Below, one piece after another: positions 54,639-64,000 of a DNA stretch of 64,000 nucleotides. The notes beneath the pieces were generated by a model, which saw only the letters and a program-made list of their open reading frames with translations, did no database searches and had not been told where the DNA came from. This DNA comes from Verrucosispora sp. WMMD573. Lineage in GTDB: Bacteria; Actinomycetota; Actinomycetes; Mycobacteriales; Micromonosporaceae. A program made the translations under genes and the position numbers. Within the stretch, counting starts at the first letter, position 1. Each line of letters opens with the position of its first letter. The stretch spans positions 2,294,001 through 2,358,000 of the forward strand of contig NZ_CP114901.1 of NCBI RefSeq assembly GCF_027497175.1, written 5' to 3'.

Positions 54639-55331
54639 TCACGGACCCTCGGTGCGTCGGTCCACCACGTCGGCGCCCGCCGGCAGGTCGAAGGCACCGC
54701 CGTCGACCTGATCGCGGAAGCGGCTCAGCGCCAACTCGACAGGTTGCCCGTCGACCTGCCCGGTGAAGCTGCCCAGCGCGCCCTCCCCGGTGACGCAGGC
54801 GGTGAAGCTTTCCGCGGCCTGTCGTACGTCGACACAGGTCGCGTGGTGGCCGACGACAGTGCTGCTGCGCTCGGTGATGACCGCGTCCGGATCCAGCGCC
54901 GCGGCGGTCAGTCGACCCATCACCATCGGAGGAGTGACCAGCCCCTGTAGCTCGGCCTCGGCGAAGACCACGACCGAGGGCTTGCTGTTGGGCGCGGGCG
55001 GTTCCTCCAGGGTGCAGACCGGCCGGTCGCCGTCGGTGTCGCACCGGGTGGTCGCTTCGTCGGTGACGGTCAGCTTTCCGCCGGGCCAGGTGTAGCTGGA
55101 CCGGGCCGGGTCCTGTGACTGGACGAACGAGGCGCTCCGCCCGCCGGGAAGCTGGTACTCCGCCGAGTAGGTCAGCTCCAGTGCCCGGTCCATCCGCGCG
55201 GCGAGGTCGTTGACGATGTCGGATCGCCCCATGGCCCGGCCGGCATCGTCCAGAGCCTGACAGCCGGTAACGGTGAGCAACGCGATGACCGACACAGCGA
55301 GCGTACGGAGAGTGGTCGAGGCGGCGGGCAT
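54639..55331 (-). CDS. Lipoprotein, unknown function
   Basis: A 230-residue lipoprotein from ATG 55331. The signal ends in lipobox VTGC (Cys24). The mature part has MDRALELTYSAEYQLPGGRS, SYTWPGGKLTVTDEATTRCD, VTPPMVMGRLTAAALDPDAV and four cysteines placed as two likely disulfides (RCDTDGDRPVC, TCVDVRQAAESFTAC). It resembles the LppX-like lipoproteins above only in general layout. Confidence 0.75.
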   Translation of the reverse strand: MPAASTTLRTLAVSVIALLTVTGCQALDDAGRAMGRSDIVNDLAARMDRALELTYSAEYQLPGGRSASFVQSQDPARSSYTWPGGKLTVTDEATTRCDTDGDRPVCTLEEPPAPNSKPSVVVFAEAELQGLVTPPMVMGRLTAAALDPDAVITERSSTVVGHHATCVDVRQAAESFTACVTGEGALGSFTGQVDGQPVELALSRFRDQVDGGAFDLPAGADVVDRRTEGP

Positions 55332-55438
55332 GGCGACCAGCCTTGTCGATCGGGTCCCGCTCGTGCAAACCGGTTGCCGGTTGAGGTACGAGAATCCGGG
55401 AATGTCCGACCCGTCGGGTACCGGAGCGTGGTCGTTGA

Positions 55439-56836
<1,398 letters not shown>

Positions 56837-56865
56837 CGGATGCCGTACCTCGGGGGAGGGGTGTG

Positions 56866-57486
56866 ATGCAGCAGCGCCGCACGCCGGGTGGTCAGCGTCC
56901 GGTCCGTCGGCCGGCCCGCGCCGGCCGGCCTGGCACGGCCCGCGACGGCGGTGTCCGCGCCGAGTCGCGGTCCGCCGCCGGCCGGGCGCCGTCGGCCGCC
57001 CGAGGCGCCGAGGGCGTACGCTCCGCGAAGCGCCCCGCCGCCGCCCGGCGCACGGCTGCCGGTGGTGCGGTGACGCGGCTGTCCGCACCCCGATCCCGAG
57101 GTCTCACCGGCCGGGCCACAGTGCTGTTCGCGGTGCTGATCGCGCTCGCCCTGGCCTACACCTATCCGGTCCGGGTCTACCTGGATCAGCAGGCCGACAT
57201 CGAGCGGATGGAGGCTGCGCAGGCGGCCCAGCGGAAGCTGATCGCCGAGCTGACCACCCAGGCGGAGAAGTGGCAGGACGAGGCGTACATCGAGACCCAG
57301 GCCCGGGAGCGGTTCTTCATGCGGCGGCCCGGTGAGAAGATGCTCATTCTGCTCGACGACCCGGCCGGCGCGGCCCGCGAGGCGGGCACCGAGCAGGGTC
57401 CGGCCGCTCCGGTCACCCCCGACCCCTGGTACGACACTCTCTGGTCCAGTGTCCGGGCCGCCGACGCCCACCAGACCGAAGACTGA
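56866..57486 (+). CDS. FtsB/DivIC-type septum formation initiator
   Basis: A 206-residue bitopic protein. A very basic Arg/Ala/Gly-rich cytoplasmic N-terminus (1-75) precedes one membrane helix (about 84-102, TVLFAVLIALALAYTYPVRV) and a short extracytoplasmic coiled coil (QADIERMEAAQAAQRKLIAE). The conserved EAYIETQARERFFMRRPGE follows. It is 29 bases from eno with GGGGAGGGG before the ATG. It should act in the divisome with FtsL/FtsQ. Confidence 0.88.
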   Translation: MQQRRTPGGQRPVRRPARAGRPGTARDGGVRAESRSAAGRAPSAARGAEGVRSAKRPAAARRTAAGGAVTRLSAPRSRGLTGRATVLFAVLIALALAYTYPVRVYLDQQADIERMEAAQAAQRKLIAELTTQAEKWQDEAYIETQARERFFMRRPGEKMLILLDDPAGAAREAGTEQGPAAPVTPDPWYDTLWSSVRAADAHQTED

Positions 57487-57508
57487 GCACCCGACGAGAG
57501 ATGGCATC

Positions 57509-58066
57509 GTGACTGTCGTACCACCGCAGGAGCCGGCGGCGGCCTCCGTACCCGCGCCCAAGCGGGAGCTGGCCACGGAGGCCGATCTGGCCGGGGTGGC
57601 CGCGCAGCTCGGACGCCCGCCCCGAGGCACCCGGGCGGTGGCCCACCGGTGCCCGTGCGGCCTGCCCGACGTGGTGGAGACGACTCCCCGGCTGGCCGAC
57701 GGCACCCCCTTCCCGACGCTGTTCTACCTGACCTGCCCCCGGGCGACCGCGGCGTGCAGTCGGCTGGAGTCGGCCGGCCTGATGAAGGAGATGGCGGAGC
57801 GGCTGGCCACCGACCCGGAGCTGGCCGCCCGGTACCGCGCCGCCCACGAGGACTACCTGGCCCGGCGGGACGCCATCGCCGAGGTGCCCGAGATCGCCGG
57901 TATCTCGGCCGGCGGGATGCCCGGCCGGGTCAAGTGCCTGCACGTCCAGCTCGGCCACGCGCTCGCCGTCGGGCCGGGGGTGAACCCGTTCGGCGACGAG
58001 ACGCTCGACCTGGTCGAACCGTGGTGGACGACCGGACGCTGCGTCGACGTCCCGGAGGCCGGGTGA
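57509..58066 (+). CDS. DUF501 family protein
   Basis: A 185-residue protein. VAAQLGRPPRGTRAVAHRCP, FPTLFYLTCPRATAACSRLE, and AGGMPGRVKCLHVQLGHALA with GVNPFGDE are the conserved DUF501 blocks. Four to five conserved Cys/His residues (RCPCG, TCP, CLH, GH) suggest metal binding. It regularly follows eno and ftsB in actinobacteria. Function is not established. Confidence 0.9.
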   Translation: MTVVPPQEPAAASVPAPKRELATEADLAGVAAQLGRPPRGTRAVAHRCPCGLPDVVETTPRLADGTPFPTLFYLTCPRATAACSRLESAGLMKEMAERLATDPELAARYRAAHEDYLARRDAIAEVPEIAGISAGGMPGRVKCLHVQLGHALAVGPGVNPFGDETLDLVEPWWTTGRCVDVPEAG

Positions 58067-58575
58067 GCGAGGGCGACGTCATGGTCCGGCGGGCCCGGAC
58101 CGCCGATGTGCGGGCGATCCGACAGCTGGTCGACACCTACACCGACGATCGCCGTCTGCTCAGCAAGGCCACGGTCACCCTGTACGAGGACGTGCAGGAG
58201 TTCCGGGTCGCCAGCCGGGTCTCCGACGGTGCGGTGGTGGGCTGCGGCGCGCTGCACGTGATGTGGGAGGACCTCGCCGAGATCCGTACGGTGGCGGTCG
58301 ATCCCCGCTGCCGGGGCCAGCGGATCGGGCACCGGATCGTCGCGGAGCTGATCGACGCGGCACGGGAGCTGGGGGTGGCCCGTATCTTCGTGCTGACCTT
58401 CGAGACCCGGTTCTTCGGCACGTTCGGCTTCACCGAGATCGACGGTGCCCCGGTGCCGCATCCGGTCTACGAACAGCTCCTGCGTTCGTACGACGAGGGT
58501 GTCGCGGAGTTCCTCGACCTGGAACGCGTCAAGCCGAACACGCTGGGCAACACCCGCATGCTGCTACGCCTCTGA
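58063..58575 (+). CDS. GNAT acetyltransferase (amino-acid N-acetyltransferase-like)
   Basis: A 170-residue GNAT protein. IRTVAVDPRCRGQRIGHRIV is the acetyl-CoA-binding motif A; RIFVLTFETRFFGTFGFTEI is motif B. It resembles the short ArgA-type N-acetylglutamate synthases of actinobacteria, but the substrate is not proven. GTG 58063 overlaps the DUF501 stop (GTGA) and has GGAGG; ATG 58081 is an alternative with GAGGG. Confidence 0.85.
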   Translation: MSEGDVMVRRARTADVRAIRQLVDTYTDDRRLLSKATVTLYEDVQEFRVASRVSDGAVVGCGALHVMWEDLAEIRTVAVDPRCRGQRIGHRIVAELIDAARELGVARIFVLTFETRFFGTFGFTEIDGAPVPHPVYEQLLRSYDEGVAEFLDLERVKPNTLGNTRMLLRL

Positions 58576-58607
58576 TGGCGCATCGGCCCAGTTTACGGGT
58601 GCGGCGG

Positions 58608-58613
58608 TAGGGT
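58608..58613 (+). promoter_or_regulatory. -10 box of ppx (leaderless)
   Basis: TAGGGT with six bases to the GTG at 58620. Confidence 0.5.
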
Positions 58614-58619
58614 TTCGGC

Positions 58620-59585
58620 GTGACGACTCGTGTGGCGGCCATCGACTGTGGCACCAATTCGATCCGGTTGCTGATTGCGGATCTGCCGGATCCGTCGGCG
58701 GAGCCGGGCGCCCCGCTTGTCGACCGGAGCCGGCGGATGGAGATCGTCCGGCTCGGTCAGGGGGTGGACGCCACCGGCCGGCTCGCTCCGGAGGCGATCG
58801 AGCGGACCCGGGTCGCGCTCGCCGACTACGCCGCCGAAATCGACAAGCTGGGTGCCGAACGGGTACGGATGTGTGCCACGTCGGCCAGCCGGGACGCGGA
58901 GAACGCGGCCGACTTCCGCGCCATGGTCGAGCAGACGCTCGGCGTCGCGCCGGAGGTGGTCAGCGGGGACGAGGAGGCGCGGCTGTCGTTCACCGGAGCG
59001 GTGCGCGGCCTGCCCGCCGACGCGCCGTCGCCGTACCTGGTGCTGGACATCGGTGGTGGGTCGACCGAGTTCGTCGTCGGCACCCGGGACGGTGGGGTCG
59101 ACGCCGCGATCTCCATGGACATCGGCTGCGTCCGGATGACGGAGCGGCACCTGCACGGCGACCCGCCGAGCCTGGACGAGATCGCCGCCGCCCAAGCTGA
59201 CATCGCGGTTGCGGTGGATCGGGCGCTGACGGCAGTGCCGGGACGGGAGGCGGCCACGCTTGTCGGGCTCGCCGGCTCGGTCACCACCGTGGTCGCGATC
59301 GCCGAGGGCCTCACCGGGTACGACCCGGCCCGCATTCATCACGCCCGGGTGTCGTACGACCGGGTGGCGGAGGTGACCGCCGACCTGCTGGCCATGACGC
59401 GCGAGCAGCGGCTGGCCATCCCGGTGATGCATCCCGGCCGCGCGGACGTGATAGGTGCCGGCGCGTTGGTGCTCCGCGTCGCCATGGAGCGGGCCGGCAT
59501 GGCCGCGGTGGTCGCCTCCGAGCACGACATCCTCGACGGCATCGCCTGGAGTCTCGCAAACGCGAACGGGAGGTATCGGCGCTAG
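58620..59585 (+). CDS. ppx: Ppx/GppA family phosphatase
   Basis: A 321-residue protein of the actin-like ATPase fold. VAAIDCGTNSIRLLIADL, MCATSASRDAENAADF, VVSGDEEARLSFTGA and LVLDIGGGSTEFVVG are diagnostic. Family members hydrolyse polyphosphate or pppGpp. In Mycobacterium, Rv1026 occupies the same position after eno, divIC and the DUF501 gene. It is the single-domain short form. Confidence 0.93.
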   Translation: MTTRVAAIDCGTNSIRLLIADLPDPSAEPGAPLVDRSRRMEIVRLGQGVDATGRLAPEAIERTRVALADYAAEIDKLGAERVRMCATSASRDAENAADFRAMVEQTLGVAPEVVSGDEEARLSFTGAVRGLPADAPSPYLVLDIGGGSTEFVVGTRDGGVDAAISMDIGCVRMTERHLHGDPPSLDEIAAAQADIAVAVDRALTAVPGREAATLVGLAGSVTTVVAIAEGLTGYDPARIHHARVSYDRVAEVTADLLAMTREQRLAIPVMHPGRADVIGAGALVLRVAMERAGMAAVVASEHDILDGIAWSLANANGRYRR

Positions 59586-59712
59586 CGCGAACAGGAGGTG
59601 AATGCCACTGTTCCGGCATCTTCCCGGCGGTGGTCACCGCGTGGCAGGCTACCCGCACGTAGGACCACTGGGCGACCAGCCAACGATGACTGACCGCTAG
59701 GAGGACGGGCCG

Positions 59713-60399
59713 ATGGGCGAGATGGTGACCTACCGTGGTGATGGCGGCACGGGTGAGGGATATCTCGCGATACCTGCCACCGGCGCGGCAAGCCCGGCAG
59801 TGATCGTGATTCAGGACTGGTGGGGCCTGGTGCCGCACATCAGGTCGGTGGTGGACCGTTTCGCCGAGGCGGGCTTCGTCGCCCTCGCCCCCGACTTCCG
59901 GCACGGTGGGCCGGCTGGGAAACCGAGTGAGCCGCGACGCCTGCTCAACGGGCCACAGATGGACGAGACGGCGCGGGAGATCGCCGCCGCCGCCGACTAC
60001 CTCGCCGGCCGGGTCGAGGTCACCGGCAAGGTGGGCTGCGCCGGCTTCTGCGCCGGAGCCAGTCTGGCGCTGTGGGCAGCGAACTTCTCCGAGCGGATCG
60101 TCGCCACCGCCGCCTTCTATCCCCGGTTGCCCTGGGAGGGCATGCGTACCGAGTGGACCGACTACGCGGGCAAGGACGCGCTGGTGCACTGCTCCGAGGC
60201 GGACGGCACCTCCGCGGACCCGGGTGTCCAGGCGGTACGCCGGGCAATCGAGAGCTCCGGCGGCAATTGCCAACTGCACGACTACCCGGGCACCGCGCAC
60301 GCCTTCTTCAATGAGGACCGGCCCGAGAAGTTCGACCAACGGGCCGCCACCAGCGCCTGGGCGCGCACCCTGGAACTCTTCCGGGCCAAGCTTGGCTGA
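59713..60399 (+). CDS. Dienelactone hydrolase family protein
   Basis: A 228-residue alpha/beta hydrolase. [19 protein letters not shown] contains the nucleophile Cys/Ser-type elbow (GFCAG), and [16 protein letters not shown] has the catalytic His. [20 protein letters not shown] is the family's oxyanion region. ATG 59713 has AGGAGGACG. Substrate unknown. The last eight bases overlap the next gene. Confidence 0.9.
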   Translation: MGEMVTYRGDGGTGEGYLAIPATGAASPAVIVIQDWWGLVPHIRSVVDRFAEAGFVALAPDFRHGGPAGKPSEPRRLLNGPQMDETAREIAAAADYLAGRVEVTGKVGCAGFCAGASLALWAANFSERIVATAAFYPRLPWEGMRTEWTDYAGKDALVHCSEADGTSADPGVQAVRRAIESSGGNCQLHDYPGTAHAFFNEDRPEKFDQRAATSAWARTLELFRAKLG

Positions 60400-61132
60400 G
60401 TCGCGTACCCCCGTCGAAGTCGTCGCCCGCGCCGCCCGGGCGACGGATCTGGCCGACCTGGACGATGCTGTCGCCGACTGTTTCGCCTGCCCCCGGCTGG
60501 TCGACTGGCGGGAGGAGGTCGCCCGCACGAAGCGGGCGGCCTTCCGCGATCAGGAGTACTGGGGACGGCCGGTGCCCGGCTTCGGCGATCCGACGGCCCG
60601 GATCGGCATCCTCGGGCTGGCCCCGGCCGCGCACGGCGGCAACCGCACCGGTCGGATCTTCACCGGCGACCGGTCCGGTGACGTGCTCTTCGCCGCCCTG
60701 CACCGGGCCGGCCTGGCCAACCAGCCGACGAGTGTGGCCGCCGACGACGGACTGGCGCTGCGCGAGACGAGGATCTTCGCCGCCGTACGCTGCGCCCCAC
60801 CGGAGAACAAGCCCACCCCGGGCGAGCGGGACACCTGCGCGCCCTGGCTGCATCGGGAGGTCGAGCTGATCCGGCCGACGCTGCGGGTGGTGGTGGCGCT
60901 GGGTGCTTTCGCCTGGGCCGCGTGGTGGCCGGCGTTACGCGCCGGGTACGGCGTCCCTCCGCCCAGCCCGCGACCGTCGTTCGGGCATGGGGCACACTGG
61001 TCCGGCACGGCCGGACCGGAACTGCTCGGTTGTTACCACGTCAGCCAGCAGAACACCTTCACCGGCCGGCTGACACCAGAGATGCTGGACGATGTGTTCG
61101 CCCGGGCGAAACTGCTGGCCGGGGTGGACTGA
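60392..61132 (+). CDS. Uracil-DNA glycosylase, family 5 (UdgB) type
   Basis: A 246-residue protein from TTG 60392, overlapping the hydrolase stop. Fe-S cluster cysteines are in [11 protein letters not shown] and [20 protein letters not shown]. The catalytic motif A is [20 protein letters not shown] and motif C is [14 protein letters not shown], both typical of family 5 rather than family 4. It excises uracil and related damaged bases, suiting a high-GC genome prone to cytosine deamination. A TTG start is unusual, but no other in-frame start lies nearby. Confidence 0.9.
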   Translation: MAESRTPVEVVARAARATDLADLDDAVADCFACPRLVDWREEVARTKRAAFRDQEYWGRPVPGFGDPTARIGILGLAPAAHGGNRTGRIFTGDRSGDVLFAALHRAGLANQPTSVAADDGLALRETRIFAAVRCAPPENKPTPGERDTCAPWLHREVELIRPTLRVVVALGAFAWAAWWPALRAGYGVPPPSPRPSFGHGAHWSGTAGPELLGCYHVSQQNTFTGRLTPEMLDDVFARAKLLAGVD

Positions 61133-61152
61133 GGCGGCGGGGCGATGACGAT

Positions 61153-61178
61153 GGCGGACGGTACGCGTACCGTCCGCC
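61153..61178. terminator. Perfect 26 bp palindrome
   Basis: Two 13-base halves (GGCGGACGGTACG and complement) meet with no loop, 20 bases after the glycosylase stop. Confidence 0.7.
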
Positions 61179-61206
61179 GTACGCCCCGATGGCCCGGAGG
61201 TAACCG

Positions 61207-61935
61207 ATGGACGTGCTTCGCAGCTGGTGGCCGGTGACGGCGGTGATCGCCCTGCTGGCCGCCGTCACCCTGGCCACCGCGCACTCGTCGATCGGCGCGA
61301 GCCGGATACCGCCCGCCGTCAAGGATGCGCCCTTCGTGTTGGAGTACCCGAGTGGGGAGCCGCGTCCGTCGATCCCGGCCGAGCCCCGCGAGGCCGCCGA
61401 GGAGACCCGGACCCGGATTCCGTCCTGGCTCGGCGCGGTAGCGGTCGCGGTGCTCGGGCTGGCGCTGCTCGCCGCCCTCAGCTATCTGCTCTGGACCGTG
61501 GCGCGGGGGGTGGCGCGTCGGGTCACCCGGGCACTGCCCGCGCAGCCGACCCGGCGCAGCGCCGAAGGTACCGCCGCGGAGGTGGTGGCGGCCGTCGACG
61601 CCGGCCTGGTCGACCTGGACGACCGCGCCACCGACCCGCGGACCGCGGTGATCGCCTGCTGGGTACGCCTCGAAGAGGCCGCGGCCGTCGCCGGGGTGCC
61701 CCGGCTGACCGGCGACACCCCCACCGACCTGGTCACCCGGCTGCTTCGTGGTGACCCGTCCACCGGCGTGCCGGCGATCGTGAGCGCCGACGTGCTGGCC
61801 GAGTTCGCGGACGTCTACCGCGAGGCCCGGTACGCCACCCGCCCGGTGGACGAACGGACCAGGGACCAGGCCCGGGCGGCGCTGCGCCGGTTGCGCGGCG
61901 AACTGACCGCACTGGCCGAGCGGGAGCCGACGTGA
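61207..61935 (+). CDS. DUF4129 domain membrane protein
   Basis: A 242-residue protein with two membrane helices (about 9-25 and 76-98). A cytoplasmic DUF4129 domain covers about 135-240: AACWVRLEEAAAVAGVPRL after DPRTAVI, DTPTDLVTRLL and ADVYREARYATRPVDERTRD. This domain occurs next to MoxR/DUF58 genes, as here. It is the first gene of a run with four-base or shorter overlaps. Confidence 0.85.
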   Translation: MDVLRSWWPVTAVIALLAAVTLATAHSSIGASRIPPAVKDAPFVLEYPSGEPRPSIPAEPREAAEETRTRIPSWLGAVAVAVLGLALLAALSYLLWTVARGVARRVTRALPAQPTRRSAEGTAAEVVAAVDAGLVDLDDRATDPRTAVIACWVRLEEAAAVAGVPRLTGDTPTDLVTRLLRGDPSTGVPAIVSADVLAEFADVYREARYATRPVDERTRDQARAALRRLRGELTALAEREPT

Positions 61936-62519
61936 GCAGCACGAGCATCGACGACCTGCTCAGCTTCTCCGAGGAGCGGCCGATCCAGTCCGAGCCGCGC
62001 CGGGGCGGGCGGCTGCGTACCGTCGCCGGCGTGCTCGGTGTCACCGCTGCGGTGACCGTGGTGGCCATCGCCGGGCTGCGCGCGGTCGGCCTGCGGGTGT
62101 CGTTGCTGGTGCTGGTCGCTGCCGTGGTCGCGCTGCTGGTGGTACGCCGGATCGTCGCCACCCTCGCCCCACCACCGAAATCCGGCCAGGGCGGTTCGTC
62201 GTCGCGGGGTGGTGAGGAGCCGGGCACCTACAACTGGGACGCCCGGGACGCGCTGCGAGCGGCGATCAACGGTTGGGCGACTCCCCTGGAGTGGTCCAAG
62301 ACCCGCCCCGAACGGTTCACCACTGTGATCCTGCCCCGCCTGGCCGAGCTGGCGGACGAGCGGATGCGCCTGAAGCACGGCGTCACCCGCGAGTCGGATC
62401 CGGCCCGGGCCCGCGCCCTGCTGGGCGATGACCTGTCGACGTTCCTGGAAACCCCACCCCGCCGCACCCCTTCGCCGCGCGACCTCGCGGCGATCGTCGC
62501 CGAACTGGAGAAAATCTGA
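61932..62519 (+). CDS. Membrane protein in MoxR cluster, unknown
   Basis: A 195-residue protein. Two membrane helices (about 32-50 and 53-72) are followed by a soluble domain with WATPLEWSKTRPERFTTVIL, PRLAELADERMRLKHGVTRE and a C-terminal LAAIVAELEKI. It overlaps the preceding gene by four bases and the next by one. Related genes are regularly found between DUF4129 and MoxR genes in Micromonosporaceae, to my knowledge. Confidence 0.75.
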   Translation: MSSTSIDDLLSFSEERPIQSEPRRGGRLRTVAGVLGVTAAVTVVAIAGLRAVGLRVSLLVLVAAVVALLVVRRIVATLAPPPKSGQGGSSSRGGEEPGTYNWDARDALRAAINGWATPLEWSKTRPERFTTVILPRLAELADERMRLKHGVTRESDPARARALLGDDLSTFLETPPRRTPSPRDLAAIVAELEKI

Positions 62520-63526
62520 TGAACGACGTCGGCCGGACGATGCCCCCCGCCGAGGTAGGTCGCCTCGCCCGGGCCGTACTGGACGCGGTGGGTCAGGTCG
62601 TGGTCGGCAAACGGGACGCCCTGGAGTTGGTGCTGGCCGGCATCCTCGCCGGCGGCCACGTGCTGCTCGAAGATCTGCCGGGGCTGGGCAAGACACTCAC
62701 CGCGCGCTCCTTCGCCCAGGCGTTGGGCCTTGATTTCCGGCGCCTCCAGTTCACCCCCGACCTGCTGCCCGCCGACGTCACCGGCTCGTTCCTCTACGAC
62801 CAGCGCAGCGGTGACTTCACCTTCCGGGCCGGGCCGGTCTTCACCAACCTGCTGCTCGCCGACGAGATCAACCGGACCCCGCCGAAAACTCAGTCGGCCC
62901 TGCTGGAGGCGATGCAGGAGAAGCAGGTGTCGGTGGAGGGCGTGACGTACCGGCTGGACGAGCCGTTCCACGTGCTCGCCACCGCCAACCCCATCGAGTA
63001 CGAGGGCACCTATCCGTTGCCGGAGGCGCAGCTGGACCGGTTCCTGCTGCGGGTGTCGTTCGGCTACCCGGCGCAGGACGAGGAATGGGAGGTGCTGCGT
63101 CGGCGGATGGCGCGCCGCCGGGAGGAGGCCGACATCAAACCGGTGGTCGACGCCGGCACGCTGCGCGCCATGCAGGCGGCGTTGGAGGACGTCGTGGTGG
63201 AGGACTCGGTGGGCCGGTACATCGTGGCGTTGACCGCGGCCACCCGCGAGCACCCGTCGGTGCTGGTGGGCGCCTCGCCGCGGGGCTCGCTGGCGCTGAT
63301 GTTGCTGTCCCGGGTGCGGGCGGTGCTCTCCGGGCGGGACTACGTGGTTCCCGAGGACGTCAAGGACGTCGCTGCCCCGGCGCTGGCCCACCGGATCACG
63401 TTGCGGCCCGAGATGTGGCTGCGTCGGGTCGATCCGTCCTTCGTGGTCGGTGAGGTTCTCGACGGCACCCCGGCGCCGGCCAGTGGCGCGCTGCCCAGCT
63501 ACGCCGCCGGCCGGCCGGGAGACTGA
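62519..63526 (+). CDS. MoxR family AAA+ ATPase
   Basis: A 335-residue MoxR protein. Walker A is LPGLGKTLTARSFAQ, Walker B LLADEINRTPPKTQSALLEA, sensor 1 VLATANPIEYEGTYPLPEAQ with the arginine LDRFLLR. The C-terminal lid has VLVGASPRGSLALMLLSRVR. MoxR proteins act as chaperones for von Willebrand factor A partners, usually encoded by an adjacent DUF58 gene, which follows here. The ATG at 62519 overlaps the previous stop by one base (TGATG). Confidence 0.95.
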   Translation: MNDVGRTMPPAEVGRLARAVLDAVGQVVVGKRDALELVLAGILAGGHVLLEDLPGLGKTLTARSFAQALGLDFRRLQFTPDLLPADVTGSFLYDQRSGDFTFRAGPVFTNLLLADEINRTPPKTQSALLEAMQEKQVSVEGVTYRLDEPFHVLATANPIEYEGTYPLPEAQLDRFLLRVSFGYPAQDEEWEVLRRRMARRREEADIKPVVDAGTLRAMQAALEDVVVEDSVGRYIVALTAATREHPSVLVGASPRGSLALMLLSRVRAVLSGRDYVVPEDVKDVAAPALAHRITLRPEMWLRRVDPSFVVGEVLDGTPAPASGALPSYAAGRPGD

Positions 63527-63532
63527 CCCGGC

Positions 63533-64000
63533 GTGAGCGAGCGGAGCGAGCGAACGGCACCCACCAACTGGACGCCCACCTGGGCGTTCGGTCGGGCGGT
63601 GCTGATCACCGGCCTGCTTCTGGTCGCCGCGGTGCTGCTGGGACGGGTGGATCTGATCGTGCTGGCCGTCCCGTTCGCGCTCGGCACCGCGTACGCGTTG
63701 CGACGCCGGCCCGTCGAACTGCCCCGGGTGTGGCTCAGCGCCGACGAGGACCCACTGGTGGAGGGCGGTGCGATGACCGGGACGGTCACCGTCGGCAACC
63801 CGGGCACGGTCCCCTACGACGTGGCGGTGCTGCGTACCCGGGTCTCACCGTGGTTGCGGGTCGAACGCGCGGGTGTCGCCGGCAGCACGGTCGTCGGCGC
63901 CGGCCGAGCCGCCGGTGCCGGTCGACCGACCGTGGCGGATCGACCGTTCGTCACGTCGGTCGCGCCGGACACCGCCGTCGACCTGGAGTTGGCCGGTACC
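63533..64000 (+). CDS. DUF58 domain protein, N-terminal part
   Basis: The frame opens at GTG 63533, six bases after the MoxR stop, and runs off the window (156 residues visible). Two membrane helices (about 20-36 and 38-56) and a beta-rich segment (GGAMTGTVTVGNPGTVPYDV) match the N-terminus of DUF58/MoxR-partner proteins. The von Willebrand-like domain would lie beyond 64000. The start lies in a repeated gagcgagcg element giving MSERSER. Confidence 0.85.
   Translation, partial: MSERSERTAPTNWTPTWAFGRAVLITGLLLVAAVLLGRVDLIVLAVPFALGTAYALRRRPVELPRVWLSADEDPLVEGGAMTGTVTVGNPGTVPYDVAVLRTRVSPWLRVERAGVAGSTVVGAGRAAGAGRPTVADRPFVTSVAPDTAVDLELAGT

Overview
The window is a 64 kb piece of a very GC-rich actinobacterial chromosome. 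Gene content and intergenic style suggest Micromonosporaceae (Micromonospora or a close relative); this is inference from GC, codon use and gene families, with no rRNA gene present to confirm it. Almost all genes are chromosomal housekeeping or envelope functions. No tRNA, rRNA, CRISPR array, prophage or insertion sequence was found.

Layout. 1-1118: end of a DrrAB-type ABC exporter. 1286-14134: O-methyltransferase, maf, a WXG/PPE-like/mycosin cassette, accE, a PknB-type kinase, a GH25 lysozyme, an M50-like membrane protease, a broken sigma-factor locus, accD and birA. In Mycobacterium tuberculosis birA, accD5, accE5 and maf are neighbours. Here that block is split by two insertions (about 5.5 kb and 3.2 kb), and the second carries the lower-GC type VII secretion-like cassette. 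14305-24778: PH-domain protein, two GtrA proteins, PEP carboxykinase, geranylgeranyl-reductase-type flavoprotein, prenyl transferase, trehalose-phosphatase, and a small regulator locus with repeated candidate operators. 25166-37650: PIN-PhoH protein, lytic transglycosylase, rhomboid protease, DMT transporter, class II fructose-bisphosphatase (glpX), two LppX-type lipoproteins, exonuclease VII (xseA, xseB) and ispH. 37727-50958: large secreted subtilase, rmuC, PEP carboxylase, a truncated S66 peptidase remnant, a cyclase-family protein and mfd. 51081-64000: SurA-like lipoprotein, mazG, DUF885 protein, lipoprotein, the run eno-ftsB-DUF501-GNAT-ppx, dienelactone hydrolase, uracil-DNA glycosylase, and a DUF4129/MoxR/DUF58 cluster that runs off the end.

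Central carbon genes (pckG, glpX, ppc, eno) together cover the PEP/oxaloacetate node and gluconeogenesis. ispH, uppS and the reductase concern isoprenoids. The kinase, lysozyme, transglycosylase, rhomboid, FtsB-like protein and lipoproteins concern the envelope.

Two sequence-level themes stand out. First, at least sixteen start codons are preceded by a TAnnnT-type -10 box ending 5 to 8 bases before the ATG/GTG, which predicts leaderless mRNAs and decides several start sites. Second, the intergenic gaps hold at least five unrelated families of inverted repeats. One has four copies sharing TGATCATGA ends, with compensatory stem changes, and sits in divergent as well as tandem gaps. A 16 x 15 bp in-frame repeat expands the N-terminus of Mfd.
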